A stretch of 64,000 nucleotides of DNA from Streptomyces mirabilis (GCF_039503195.1 NZ_JBCJKP010000001.1:8370001-8434000), one strand, 5' to 3'; counted from the first letter of the stretch, positions 32,392 to 41,483 are shown. Notes: generated by a model from the sequence alone, not told the origin. Translations and numbers: made by a program.

Positions 32392-34428
32392 ATGCAGAAC
32401 CTGGCGTACGGATCGTGGCCCTCGCCCATCGACGCGGCGCTCGCCGCCGCGCACGACGGGCATCCCGAGTTCGTCGGCTTCGTCGGCGACGAGGTGTGGT
32501 GGACCGAGCCCCGGCCCACGGAGGGCGGGCGGCGCACGCTCGTACGCCGACGGGCCGACGGCACGCAGGAGCCGGTACTGCCGGAACCCTGGAACGTGCG
32601 CAGCCGGGTCATCGAGTACGGCGGACAGCCCTGGGCCGGCGAGATGCGTCCCGAGGGGCCGTTCGTGGTGTTCGTGAACTTCGCCGACCAGCGGCTCTAC
32701 GCCTACGAGCCCGACGCCCCGGACGCGCGGCCCCGCCCGTTGACCCCCGTGTCCCCGGTGGGCGGCGGACTGCGCTGGGTGGACCCGCGGTTGCGTCCCG
32801 AGCTGGGCGAAGTGTGGTGCGTGCTGGAGGAGTTCACCGGGGACGGACCCACCGACGTACGACGGGTCGTGGCCGCGGTGCCGCTCGACGGGTCGGCGGT
32901 GCAGGACCGCGACGCGGTGCGCGAACTCACCGACGGCAGCCACCGGTTCGTCACCGGACCCCGCCTCTCGCCCGACGGCGCGCAGGCGGCCTGGCTCGCC
33001 TGGGACCACCCGCGCATGCCCTGGGACGGCACCGAACTGATCCTCGCCGACGTCACCGAGCACGGCACCCTGCGCGGCGCGCGGCCCGTCGCGGGCGGAC
33101 CGGAGGAGTCGATCGCCCAGGCGGACTGGACCCCCGACGGCACCCTCCTGTACACCAGTGACCGCACCGGCTGGTGGAACCTCTACCGGCTCGGGGAGGA
33201 CACACCGGTCTGCCCCCGGGAGGAGGAGTTCGGCGGGCCGCTGTGGAAGATCGGGTACCGCTGGTTCGCACCGCTGGAGAGCGGGCTCGTCGCCGTCGTG
33301 CACGGCCGGGGCGCCACCGCGCTCGGGATACTGGACCCGGAGACCGGCGAGGTCGTCGACGCGGCCGGTCCCTGGACCGAGTTCACCCCGACACTCGCGG
33401 TTCACGGCAGCCGGATCGTGGGCGTCGCCGCCAGCCCCCGCAGCGCGTACGAGGTCGTCGAACTGGACGCCCGCACCGGCCGAGCCCGGGTGATCGGCGC
33501 CGGCCACGCCGACCCGGTGGACCCCGCGCACTACCCGGAGCCGCAGATCCGCACCTTCACCGGCCCCGCCGGACGCGAGGTCCACGCCCACATCTACCCG
33601 CCGCACCACCCCGACCACGTGGCACCCGGCGACGAACTGCCGCCCTACGTCGTGTGGGCGCACGGCGGACCCACCGGCCGCGCGCCCCTCGTCCTCGACC
33701 TGGAGATCGCCTACTTCACCTCGCGCGGCATCGGCGTCGCCGAGGTCAACTACGGGGGATCGGCGGGACACGGGCGGGAGTACCGCAACCGGCTGCGCGA
33801 GCAGTGGGGCGTCGTCGACGTCGAGGACTGCGCGGCTGTCGCGCTCGCCCTCGCCGAGGAGGGCACCGCCGACCGGCACCGGCTCGCCATCCGCGGCGGC
33901 AGCGCGGGCGGCTGGACCGCCGCCGCCTCCCTGACCAGCACCGACGTCTACGCCTGTGGCACGATCCTGTATCCGGTCCTCGACCTCGGCGAATGGGGCT
34001 CGGGGGAGACCCACGACTTCGAGTCGCAGTACCTGGAGACGCTGATCGGGCCGATCGCCGAGGTGCCGGGCCGCTACGTGGAACGCTCGCCCACCGAGCG
34101 CGCCGACCGCATCGCCGCGCCCTTCCTCCTCCTCCAGGGCCTGGACGACGTCATCTGTCCGCCCGCGCAGTGCGAACGGTTCCTGGACAGACTGGCCCGG
34201 TCGACCGGGCGACGCGTACCGCACGCCTACCTCACCTTCGAGGGAGAGGGGCACGGGTTCCGGCGGGCCGACACCATGGTGCGGGCCCTGGAGGCCGAGC
34301 TGTCCCTGTACGCCCAGGTCTTCGGCCTGCGTCCGCCCGGCATCCCCACCCTGCACCTCACCGCCCAGGAAGAGCCCGTCGCGGCGCCGACGGGATCCGT
34401 CCCACCGATCGTGGAGTCCACCCAGTGA
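32392..34428 (+). CDS. S9 family prolyl oligopeptidase-type peptidase
   Basis: A 678-residue serine peptidase. Residues 1-400 form a beta-propeller (repeated LSPDGAQAAWLAWDHP and WTPDGTLLYTSDRTGWWNLY type blades) that limits access to the active site; the C-terminal alpha/beta domain holds Ser504 in RGGSAGGW, the Asp in LQGLDDVICPP and the His in EGEGHGF. It cleaves short peptides, often after Pro or acyl-amino acids. No signal peptide, so intracellular. It starts 10 bp after the M20 stop with GAGAGGA as ribosome site and overlaps the next gene by 4 bp. Confidence 0.93.
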   Translation: MQNLAYGSWPSPIDAALAAAHDGHPEFVGFVGDEVWWTEPRPTEGGRRTLVRRRADGTQEPVLPEPWNVRSRVIEYGGQPWAGEMRPEGPFVVFVNFADQRLYAYEPDAPDARPRPLTPVSPVGGGLRWVDPRLRPELGEVWCVLEEFTGDGPTDVRRVVAAVPLDGSAVQDRDAVRELTDGSHRFVTGPRLSPDGAQAAWLAWDHPRMPWDGTELILADVTEHGTLRGARPVAGGPEESIAQADWTPDGTLLYTSDRTGWWNLYRLGEDTPVCPREEEFGGPLWKIGYRWFAPLESGLVAVVHGRGATALGILDPETGEVVDAAGPWTEFTPTLAVHGSRIVGVAASPRSAYEVVELDARTGRARVIGAGHADPVDPAHYPEPQIRTFTGPAGREVHAHIYPPHHPDHVAPGDELPPYVVWAHGGPTGRAPLVLDLEIAYFTSRGIGVAEVNYGGSAGHGREYRNRLREQWGVVDVEDCAAVALALAEEGTADRHRLAIRGGSAGGWTAAASLTSTDVYACGTILYPVLDLGEWGSGETHDFESQYLETLIGPIAEVPGRYVERSPTERADRIAAPFLLLQGLDDVICPPAQCERFLDRLARSTGRRVPHAYLTFEGEGHGFRRADTMVRALEAELSLYAQVFGLRPPGIPTLHLTAQEEPVAAPTGSVPPIVESTQ

Positions 34429-35354
34429 AAGCCCTGACCCGTCCCGCCCGTCTCGTCCCGGGGGCCCGCGTCGCCGTCGTCGCTCCCAGCGGGCCCGTGG
34501 TCGAGGAGCGGCTGGCCGCGGGCCTCGACATCCTGCGCGGCTGGGACCTCGACCCCGTCGTGGCACCACATGTCCTGGACCGGCACCCCGAGTTCACCTA
34601 CCTCGCGGGCACCGACGCCGACCGGGCCGCCGACTTCCAGGCCGCCTGGTGCGACCCGGACGTGGCCGCGGTGCTCTGCGCCCGCGGCGGCTACGGCGTC
34701 CAGCGCATGGTCGACCTCCTCGACTGGGACGCGATACGGGCCGCCGGGCCCAAGGTGCTCCTCGGCTTCAGTGACATCACGGCACTGCACGAGGCGTTCG
34801 CGAACCGCGCAGGGCTGGCGACGCTGCACGGGCCGATGGTCGCGGCCGTCGACTTCATCAAGAACGCGCGGGCACAGGAACATCTGCGGGCGACGCTCTT
34901 CGAACCGGAGACGGTACGGGTGATCGGGTCCGGCGGGGACGCGGCACCGCTCGTGCCCGGCCTCGCCTCGGGTGTCCTGCTCGGCGGATGCCTGAGCATG
35001 CTCGCCGCCGACCTGGGCACCCCGCACGCCCGGACCTCCGCGCGCGGCGGCCTGCTCTGCCTGGAGGACGTGGGTGAGGAGACGTACCGCCTCGACCGGG
35101 TGCTCACCCAACTCCTGCGGGCCGGCTGGCTGGACGGGGTCACCGGGATCCTGCTCGGCTCCTGGGTGCGCTGCTCGCCGTACGAGCACGTGCGGACGCT
35201 GCTCACCGACCGGCTCGGCGGCCTCGGGGTGCCGGTCGTCGAGGAGTTCGGATTCGGGCACGGCGAGGGCGCGTTGACGATTCCCTTCGGGGTACGGGCC
35301 GAACTCGACGCGGACGCGGGGACCCTGAGGCTGGAGGAGCCGGCACTCAGCTAG
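34425..35354 (+). CDS. S66 family LD-carboxypeptidase
   Basis: A 309-residue LdcA-like serine peptidase. The nucleophile is the serine of LLGFSDITALH, the glutamate is in LLCLEDVGEETYRLDR and the histidine in EFGFGHGEGALTIPFG, the catalytic triad order of the family. Members cut the L,D-bond before the terminal D-Ala of murein tetrapeptides during wall recycling, or act on microcin-like peptides. GTG at 34425 overlaps the S9 stop by 4 bp. With the M55 D-aminopeptidase in the same operon a role in recycling peptides that contain D-amino acids is plausible. Confidence 0.93.
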   Translation: MKALTRPARLVPGARVAVVAPSGPVVEERLAAGLDILRGWDLDPVVAPHVLDRHPEFTYLAGTDADRAADFQAAWCDPDVAAVLCARGGYGVQRMVDLLDWDAIRAAGPKVLLGFSDITALHEAFANRAGLATLHGPMVAAVDFIKNARAQEHLRATLFEPETVRVIGSGGDAAPLVPGLASGVLLGGCLSMLAADLGTPHARTSARGGLLCLEDVGEETYRLDRVLTQLLRAGWLDGVTGILLGSWVRCSPYEHVRTLLTDRLGGLGVPVVEEFGFGHGEGALTIPFGVRAELDADAGTLRLEEPALS

Positions 35355-35392
35355 GACCTGGCGTGCAGGCCGCCGTCGCGTACTGTGTCGGG

Positions 35393-35944
35393 ATGCCTGA
35401 GAACGCCTCCGCCTATCTTGCCGAGGGCCCCCGCGTGGGCATCCGGCACTTCACCTACGAGGACGGTGCCGAGTTCACCGCACGGGCCCGGGAGAGCAAG
35501 GCGCTGCACCAGCCCTGGCTCTTCCCGCCCCGCAGCGTCGACGCCTACGCCGCCTACGCGGGGCGGCTCATCGAGGACCGTACGAAGGCCGGGTTCCTGG
35601 TCTGCGAACGGGACAACGGGGCCATCGCCGGTTTCATCAACATCAACAACATCGTCGAGGGCGGCTTCCTGTGCGGGGCGCTGGGCTACGGCGCCTTCGC
35701 ACACGCCACGGGGCGCGGGCTGATGGCCGAGGGACTCGGGCTCGTGGTCAGGTACGCCTTCGGGGCGATGGGGCTGCATCGGCTGGAGATCAATGTCCAG
35801 CCCCGGAACGCGGCCTCGATCGCCCTCGCCCGGCGCTGCGGCTTCAGGCTCGAGGGGTTCTCGCCGGACTTCATCTACATCGACGGGGCGTGGCGAGACC
35901 ACGAGCGATGGGCGATCACCTCGGAGATGCTCCCGTCGAGCTGA
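35393..35944 (+). CDS. GNAT family (RimJ/RimL-like) acetyltransferase
   Basis: A 183-residue acetyltransferase of the RimJ/RimL/YdaF type that usually acetylates protein N-termini or small amines. Family blocks: VGIRHFTYEDGAEFTAR, GFININNIVEGGFLCGALGY, the acetyl-CoA loop region ATGRGLMAEGLGLVVRYAF, and GLHRLEINVQPRNAASIALA followed by GFRLEG. TACTGT ends 6 bp before the ATG at 35393 and there is no ribosome site, so a leaderless message is likely. Confidence 0.9.
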   Translation: MPENASAYLAEGPRVGIRHFTYEDGAEFTARARESKALHQPWLFPPRSVDAYAAYAGRLIEDRTKAGFLVCERDNGAIAGFININNIVEGGFLCGALGYGAFAHATGRGLMAEGLGLVVRYAFGAMGLHRLEINVQPRNAASIALARRCGFRLEGFSPDFIYIDGAWRDHERWAITSEMLPSS

Positions 35945-35948
35945 ATCT

Positions 35949-35977
35949 CTCGTCGACCGGAACCTCCCTTCGACGAG
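35949..35977. terminator. Hairpin between converging genes
   Basis: CTCGTCGA (35949-35956) pairs with TCGACGAG (35970-35977) over a 13-base loop, directly after the GNAT stop. Confidence 0.55.
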
Positions 35978-36148
35978 GGCCTCTTGCGGGCGGCTGCCCG
36001 GCGGTGAGGACGAGCCGCAGGAAGCTCTTGCCCGAGGTCGACAGCTGAACGAGGTGCGCAGTGTTCTCGGCGGGTGGACACGGTCGAGAGGGCCCGGGCG
36101 GCCGCGCGACCGCGGTCGCCCCGGGGCCGGCCTTGGCCGGGAGGCGGC

Positions 36149-37051
36149 TCAGCCCAGGTAGAAGTCCCTGCGGGCGGCCACGAACGCCTCGATCGTCTGG
36201 GCGGGTACGCCCGTGACCCGTTCGACGCCGTCGGCGGTGCGGTCGTAGCGGTTCTCACGGTGGAGTCGGCCCATGACGGCGACGTGCTGTTCGAGGTGCG
36301 GCGGCATCCCCAGCTTCGGGAGCTCGGCCTCCCACCTCTCCGGGGGCACGTCCACGTAGGTCACCGGTCGTTCCAGCGCCCGCGAGAACTCCTCGGCCAG
36401 CTCCTTCATGTCGACCGAGCGGGGCCCGGTCAGCTCGTAGACCTGCCCGACGTGCGGAGCCGGGTCCCGGAGCACGGTGGCGACCACCCGGGCGATGTCG
36501 TCCACGGCGACCGGCGACGTGCGCCCGGTGCCGAACGGCAGCGCGAGCGTGCCGTTCTCCCGGATCGACCGCGCCGCCAGCGAGGTGAACAGCGGAGTGT
36601 CCAGGAACGCCGTCGGCCGCATGTGCACCACGGGCAGGCCGGACCAGTTCAGTACCTGCTCCGCCAGCCAGTGCAGCCGCTGCTGGTGCGACTCCTCGGT
36701 GCTGGTGGCGGTCATCTGCGACACCGTCATCTGGGACAGCCCGACCAGGCCGTCCAGCTTCCCGTACTCCCTGGCGACGGAGGCCACCACGGTCGCCGCC
36801 AGCAGGTGGTCCGGCGACACGGGCATCGCGAAGTACATCCGCCCGACACCCTCCAGCGCGGCGGCGACGGTCTCGGGCCGGGTCAGATCGCCGACGACGA
36901 CCTCCGCGCCGAGCGCGCGCAGCGCGGCAGCACGGTCGTCGTCGCGGCGGACCATTGCGCGCACCGGCACGCCCTGTGCGCGCAGTTGCCCGAGGACCGT
37001 GCGGCCCACGCCACCGGCGCCGGCGATGAGAACAAGGTTGCTCGTGACCAT
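36149..37051 (-). CDS. NmrA-like NAD(P)-binding atypical short-chain dehydrogenase
   Basis: A 300-residue Rossmann protein. The dinucleotide motif is LIAGAGGVGRTVLGQL (GxGGxG type), followed by VRAMVRRDDDRAAAL (NADP-preferring basic residues) and GAEVVVGDLTRPETV. The classical Tyr-x-x-x-Lys is missing, as in NmrA/QOR2-type sensors and quinone reductases. ATG at 37051 has AAGGAG upstream. Downstream of the membrane fragment and the divergent TetR gene, it is probably part of the TetR-controlled unit. May reduce quinones or sense the redox state; not determined. Confidence 0.87.
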   Translation of the reverse strand: MVTSNLVLIAGAGGVGRTVLGQLRAQGVPVRAMVRRDDDRAAALRALGAEVVVGDLTRPETVAAALEGVGRMYFAMPVSPDHLLAATVVASVAREYGKLDGLVGLSQMTVSQMTATSTEESHQQRLHWLAEQVLNWSGLPVVHMRPTAFLDTPLFTSLAARSIRENGTLALPFGTGRTSPVAVDDIARVVATVLRDPAPHVGQVYELTGPRSVDMKELAEEFSRALERPVTYVDVPPERWEAELPKLGMPPHLEQHVAVMGRLHRENRYDRTADGVERVTGVPAQTIEAFVAARRDFYLG

Positions 37052-37186
37052 CAGTCGATCTCCTTCGGAGTAAGGGAACATCTGAGTTGGGGTGTGTTGA
37101 GGTGTTCAGAGCGTCAGCGGAGCTGTCGGCGAGGCGTTGGCCGCGCGATCTCACCGCTGGTCCGCTCCGGGCTCGCGGAGCGCCGT

Positions 37187-37573
37187 TCAGCCCCGGGCGG
37201 CGAGGCGCCGGGACCGCAGGCCCACCAGCAGCGCCCCGATCACGGCCCACAGCGCGAGGGTGATCAGCGGGCCGGAGACGTGGGCACCCCTGAAGTAGCT
37301 GAGGTCGGCGACGGCCCGTATGGCGGCACCGGGCGGGAGCAGACCCGAGACGATGCGGGCAAGACGGGGCAGCAGGACGACGCCGATGGTGGCGCCGCTG
37401 GTCGAGTTGCCGACGGTGAGGAGCAGCAGGGTGGCCACCGGGGCGCCGAGCGGGCCCAGCCAGGTACCGAGCAGCGTGGACGCCGCGGGCGTCGAGGACT
37501 CGGTGGGGGCGGGTGGCGATGCCACAGGGGTCTCCAGTGCTGTCGGTTCCGCGGGTGCGGGGTGGAGGGACAT
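37187..37573 (-). CDS. Short membrane protein, likely truncated DUF3533/ABC-2-type permease
   Basis: A 128-residue protein. After a Pro/Ala/Thr-rich soluble N-terminus there are two hydrophobic segments, GAPVATLLLLTVGNSTSGATIG and LITLALWAVIGALLVGL, around LLPPGAAIRAVADLSYF. This looks like the extreme C-terminal end of DUF3533/ABC-2-like membrane proteins, in which five or more helices precede it. No ribosome site is seen before the ATG at 37573. It is therefore either a decayed remnant or a minimal protein; truncation is more likely. Confidence 0.55.
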   Translation of the reverse strand: MSLHPAPAEPTALETPVASPPAPTESSTPAASTLLGTWLGPLGAPVATLLLLTVGNSTSGATIGVVLLPRLARIVSGLLPPGAAIRAVADLSYFRGAHVSGPLITLALWAVIGALLVGLRSRRLAARG

Positions 37574-37576
37574 GAA

Positions 37577-37628
37577 TAGATGTCGCTAGCAATCTAAACA
37601 AGGGCTAGGATAGATGGCAAGTGGCATC
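37577..37628. promoter_or_regulatory. AT-rich operator region for the divergent TetR regulator
   Basis: The 75-bp divergent gap holds TAGAT (37577), ATCTA (37592) and TAGAT (37611) as alternating half-sites, with GCTAGC at 37585-37590, and an imperfect palindrome GATGGCAA/GTGGCATC at 37613-37628. The low GC and symmetrical elements suit autoregulation by the TetR protein encoded just downstream. Confidence 0.5.
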
Positions 37629-37648
37629 CATTTGAGGAGAGTGATTCC

Positions 37649-38245
37649 GTGGGCCGCGTGTCCCAGGCACAAGCACAGGAGAACCGGCAGCGCGTCGTGG
37701 CCACCGCCTCCCGGATGTTCCGCGAGAAGGGCACCGCGGTCAGCGTCGCCGACCTGATGAAGGCCGCCGGGCTCACCCACGGCGGTTTCTACAAGCAGTT
37801 CGGCTCCAAGGAGGACCTGGTCGACGAGGCCATCGCGCACGCCTTCGACGAGCAGGCGGCACACTCGGCGGTGGCGATCGAGGAGCCCGCCGGGGAGCGC
37901 GAGGCCGCCCGCCGGACGCTGATCGAGGACTACCTCTCGGTCTGGCACCGCGATCACCCCGGGGAGGGCTGCCCCGTCTCCGGATTCGCCGCCGACCTGG
38001 GACGCGAGCCCGGCCAGGCCGCCCGCGCCCACGACGTCTACATCAACGGGGTGCGCAACCGCGCCGCCCGGCTGGCCACCGGCGACGACGACGGCATGGC
38101 CCAGTTCTGCACCATGGTCGGTGCCCTCGTCCTCGCCCGCGCCACCCGGGGCGACCCGATCTCCGAAGAGCTGCTGCAGGCCGCGCGCACGGCTCTCACC
38201 GAGAGCGGCACCGGGCCGTCCGAACCGCAGCAGCGCACGGCCTGA
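37649..38245 (+). CDS. TetR/AcrR family transcriptional regulator
   Basis: A 198-residue repressor. The N-terminal helix-turn-helix is VVATASRMFREKGTAVSVAD then LTHGGFYKQFGSKEDLVDEA; the C-terminal ligand domain is of the AcuR/TetR_C type with GEGCPVSGFAADLGREP. GTG at 37649 with GAGGAGAG upstream. It is divergent from the membrane fragment and NmrA-like gene and probably controls them and itself through the intervening repeats. Such regulators often sense electrophiles or quinones, which fits an NmrA-like reductase. Confidence 0.9.
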   Translation: MGRVSQAQAQENRQRVVATASRMFREKGTAVSVADLMKAAGLTHGGFYKQFGSKEDLVDEAIAHAFDEQAAHSAVAIEEPAGEREAARRTLIEDYLSVWHRDHPGEGCPVSGFAADLGREPGQAARAHDVYINGVRNRAARLATGDDDGMAQFCTMVGALVLARATRGDPISEELLQAARTALTESGTGPSEPQQRTA

Positions 38246-38392
38246 CCGGGGGGCGGCCGACGAAGTGACCGACTCGTCACTTGTTCCCTGCTGCCGGCAC
38301 GGCGGGCGCGCTGTCCACCGGTGTGGTCGTCGTCGCCTTTGCGGAATCCTGACGAGCGGACACCCTGGTCAGGTGGTCGATGTCGCTGTTCC

Positions 38393-40366
38393 ATGGTCAT
38401 CGTGACGACGATCCGACGTGACGTACTGACCCTGCCGGTCGCGGAGTTGGGCCCGGACAACCCGCTGCCACCCCTGCGGCCGCTCGACGAGACACACCGC
38501 ATCGACGACCGCGAGGGCGCCGACCTGCCGCGCGACATGGTCCGGCAGATCCGCTACGAGCCGTTGCGGAGCGTCCTGCCCGAGCGCATCCGGGACGGAT
38601 ACGACAGACGGCGCGAGCCGCGCGGGATCGACACGATCGTGATCGAGAACGACCGGCTGCGGGCGGTGGTGCTGCCGGGATACGGCGGCCGGGTGGTCTC
38701 GCTGTTCCACAAGCCCTCGCAGCGCGAACTCCTCTACCGCAACCCGGTGGTGCAGCCCGCCTGCTTCGCCCTCAACGGGGCCTGGTTCTCCGGCGGCATC
38801 GAGTGGAACATCGGCGCGACCGGCCACACCACCCTGTCCTGTGCCCCCGTGCACGCCGCCCGGGTCCCCGCCCCCGACGGTGGCGAGATGCTCCGCCTGT
38901 GGGAGTGGGAGCGGCTGCGCGATGTGCCCTTCCAGGTCGACCTGTGGCTCCCGGACGGTTCCGACTTCCTCCATGTCGGCGTCCGCGTCCGCAATCCGCA
39001 CCAGAGGCCCGCGCCCCTGTACTGGTGGTCCAACATCGCCGTCCCCGAGGAGCGCCGGGTGCTGGCCCCCGCGGACGAGGCCTGGCACTTCGGGTACGAG
39101 CGGCGGCTGCGCAGGGTGCCGGTACCGGAGTACGAGGGGGTGGACCGCACGTATCCGCCGCGCAGCGTCTTCCCCGCCGACTACTTCTACGAGGTGCCCG
39201 ACGGGCAGCGCCGCTGGATCGCCGCGCTCGACGACAAGGGCGACGGGCTCGTGCAGACCTCCACCGACGTGCTGCGCGGGCGCAAGCTGTTCGTCTGGGG
39301 GGCCGGTCCGGGCGGGCGGCGCTGGCAGGAATGGCTCACCGAACCCGGCACCGGCGGCTACTGCGAGATCCAGGCCGGACTCGCCCGTACCCAGCTGGAG
39401 CATGTCCGGCTGGAGGCGGAGAGCGAGGTGTCCTGGCTGGAGGCGTACGGGCCGCTCGCGACGGACGCGGGAGCGGCGCACGGGGCGGACTGGGTGCTCG
39501 CGCGCGCGGAGACGGAACGCCGGCTGTCGGAGGTCCTGCCCCGCGGGGACGTCGACGCGGCGTACGAGGCGTGGCTGCCGTACGCCGACACCGAGCCAGG
39601 TGAGGTGCTGGCCGTCGGGTCCGGCTGGGGTGCGCTCGAAGTGCTGCGCGCCTCCCACAAGCTGCCCGGGACGCCGTTCGAGGAGTCCACGCTGCGGGAG
39701 CCGCAGGCACCCTGGGTGGAACTCCTGCGGACCGGCGCCTTCCCGGAGCCGCGGCGGGTCGGGCCACCCGGTGAGAGCCTGGTCGCTCCGCACTGGCGGG
39801 ACATGCTGGAGACCGCGCCCGCCAAACCGCTCACCGAGTATCACCTCGGCGTCGCGCAGTGGCATGCCGGGGACCTGGCGCAGGCCGTGCGCAGCTGGGA
39901 GCGGGCGCTCGAACTCGCCCCGTCGCTCTGGCCGTTGCTGCGGTGTCTGGCCGTCGCCGACCAGGAGTCCGGCAACCGGGAACGGGCCGCCGACCGGTAC
40001 GCCGAGGCCTTCGACGACCTGTGCCAGGAGCGGCGTGACGACGGTCCGGCCTGGACCGCGGCCACGGCCGCGCTCGGGCGGGAGGCGGTGGGGGCGCTGC
40101 TCGCTGTGCGGCGTACCGGGGAGGCGCGGCGGGTCTGGGACCGATTGCGGCCCGCCACGCGGGCGCGCGGCCGGTTCCGTCTGCTCGAGGTGGAGCTGCT
40201 CCTCGCGGAGGGGGACCGGGACGGGGCGCGAGCCGTCTTCGAAGAGGCGTTCGAGGTCGCCGACCTGCGGGAGGGGGCGGAGACCATCACCGCCCTGTGG
40301 ACCCGTCTGACGGACGAGCCACTCCCACCCCACTACGACTTCCGCATGCGCCCCCCCTCCGACTAG
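38393..40366 (+). CDS. DUF5107 domain protein with C-terminal TPR repeats
   Basis: A protein of about 657 residues. The N-terminal half is a beta-rich galactose-mutarotase-like DUF5107 domain (IDTIVIENDRLRAVVLPGYG, GAWFSGGIEWNIGATGHTT, LYWWSNIAVPEE), typical of carbohydrate-binding or sugar-processing proteins. The C-terminal part has tetratricopeptide helices, for example LTEYHLGVAQWHAGDLAQAV and RSWERALELAPSLWPLLRCLA. No signal peptide, so cytoplasmic. ATG at 38393 is chosen for lack of a better ribosome site; GTG at 38402 is also possible. Function probably in sugar metabolism, not defined. Confidence 0.85.
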   Translation: MVIVTTIRRDVLTLPVAELGPDNPLPPLRPLDETHRIDDREGADLPRDMVRQIRYEPLRSVLPERIRDGYDRRREPRGIDTIVIENDRLRAVVLPGYGGRVVSLFHKPSQRELLYRNPVVQPACFALNGAWFSGGIEWNIGATGHTTLSCAPVHAARVPAPDGGEMLRLWEWERLRDVPFQVDLWLPDGSDFLHVGVRVRNPHQRPAPLYWWSNIAVPEERRVLAPADEAWHFGYERRLRRVPVPEYEGVDRTYPPRSVFPADYFYEVPDGQRRWIAALDDKGDGLVQTSTDVLRGRKLFVWGAGPGGRRWQEWLTEPGTGGYCEIQAGLARTQLEHVRLEAESEVSWLEAYGPLATDAGAAHGADWVLARAETERRLSEVLPRGDVDAAYEAWLPYADTEPGEVLAVGSGWGALEVLRASHKLPGTPFEESTLREPQAPWVELLRTGAFPEPRRVGPPGESLVAPHWRDMLETAPAKPLTEYHLGVAQWHAGDLAQAVRSWERALELAPSLWPLLRCLAVADQESGNRERAADRYAEAFDDLCQERRDDGPAWTAATAALGREAVGALLAVRRTGEARRVWDRLRPATRARGRFRLLEVELLLAEGDRDGARAVFEEAFEVADLREGAETITALWTRLTDEPLPPHYDFRMRPPSD

Positions 40367-40401
40367 CCCACGCACCCGCAGTCGAGGAACACACCGGGGT
40401 C

Positions 40402-40416
40402 CGGGGCGAAGCCCCG
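40402..40416. terminator. Small hairpin between converging genes
   Basis: CGGGGC (40402-40407) pairs with GCCCCG (40411-40416) over a GAA loop. The same CGGGGC-GAA-GCCCCG element is widespread in Streptomyces intergenic DNA. Confidence 0.6.
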
Positions 40417-40422
40417 AGGAGG

Positions 40423-40779
40423 TCAGGGCGTCGGGGACCCGCGGTCCACGTACTCGTACACCGCACCGTCCGGATGCATGGCGATCAGGTTGCGCCCGGC
40501 CGGCGTCCCCACCGGGCCCGCCAGAATCCGCGCGCCCAGCTCACCGAGCACCCGATGCGCGTCCTCGACGTCCTTGACCGCGATGGTCGCGGAGACCTTC
40601 CGCAGGACCTCCAGATCGGCCTCGGGTCCACTCATGAGCAGGAAACAGCCCACCGCCGCCACCGACACGCCGCCGCGCTCGAACCGCAGGGCCCGCCCAC
40701 CCGCAAGTCTTTCGTAGAAGGGGACCGAAGCCTCCAGGTCGTCGACGCAGATCCGCAACGTGGCTCCCAGAATCTCCAT
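40423..40779 (-). CDS. VOC superfamily (glyoxalase/bleomycin resistance-like) protein
   Basis: A 118-residue single vicinal-oxygen-chelate domain, with the paired beta-alpha-beta-beta-beta modules ILGATLRICVDDLEASVPFY and SATIAVKDVEDAHRVLGELG and the C-terminal HPDGAVYEYVD. Metal ligands are hard to assign; the second-module glutamate (YEYVD) is in place, the first-module histidine is not obvious. May bind a drug, or act as a dioxygenase-like enzyme. Confidence 0.85.
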   Translation of the reverse strand: MEILGATLRICVDDLEASVPFYERLAGGRALRFERGGVSVAAVGCFLLMSGPEADLEVLRKVSATIAVKDVEDAHRVLGELGARILAGPVGTPAGRNLIAMHPDGAVYEYVDRGSPTP

Positions 40780-40958
40780 GCGGACGAGCTTAGTTGGGCA
40801 CGCCGGAGGGCGAGATCGATTCGGACGTCTCCTGCCGAGGGCGGAGTGACCCCGGGGGGTGGGGAGGAAACACCGGAGCCGCCGGGTTTGGGCGCCCGGA
40901 CCACGGGGACGCGGAAAGCCCCGTACGAGGCACGAGCGACACCGCCGGAGGCGAAACC

Positions 40959-41483
40959 GTGAGTCGACCCCGCAGCGTGATCGCCGGTGCCGGCGTCGCC
41001 GGGTACCGAACCGCCCGCACGTCGGAGCGGCCGACCCGGCACGAGGCCGACATCACCCCGCTCCACCCGACCGACTACTTTCTGTATCTGCCCCTGCTTC
41101 CCCAGGCCGCCGCCGGAATCCTGGAGCCACTCCGTGTCACCGCGCTGACGTACGATCGTCTCGTGCCGGCCGTCGGCGGCGTGAACAAGCTGCTGCCCGT
41201 GCCCGACCCGTATGTGCGGGTGCCGGGCCGTCCTGAAGCGTATGCGTGCGGCGGCGCCGCCGCCCCGCTCGGCATCGGGCGCCGACGTGCCCACCGCCAC
41301 CGCGACCTGGGCTTCACCATCGGCCTCGGGCGCGCGCAGGCCGCCGCCGACCCCCTGGGTGTCCCGCTGTCCGGCCCCTCGCCGAGGCCGTCACCCGCGG
41401 CGCTGGACACCGCCTCGCCGGAACCGGCACGGGCGGCCGGTTCCCCCCGCGACTTCGCGAGCCGTCCGGAAGGAGACTCATGA
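40959..41483 (+). pseudogene. Decayed NADH dehydrogenase (Ndh-type FAD oxidoreductase)
   Basis: The frame opens with SRPRSVIAGAGVAGYRTART and TRHEADITPLHPTDYFLYL then PLLPQAAAGILEPLRV, unmistakably the N-terminus of a type II NADH dehydrogenase (VVGAGFAGY-TAR, LLNPTDYFLYLPLLPQVAAGILEPRRV). It then jumps to LTYDRLVPAVGGVNKLLPVP and again to DLGFTIGLGRAQAAADPLGVPLSGP, pieces that in intact enzymes are about 40 and 200 residues further on. At least two large internal in-frame deletions have removed most of the FAD/NAD domains, leaving about 175 codons of an original 450 or so. It still has a start (GTG 40959) and GGAG upstream, and runs into the transketolase start. Confidence 0.78.
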
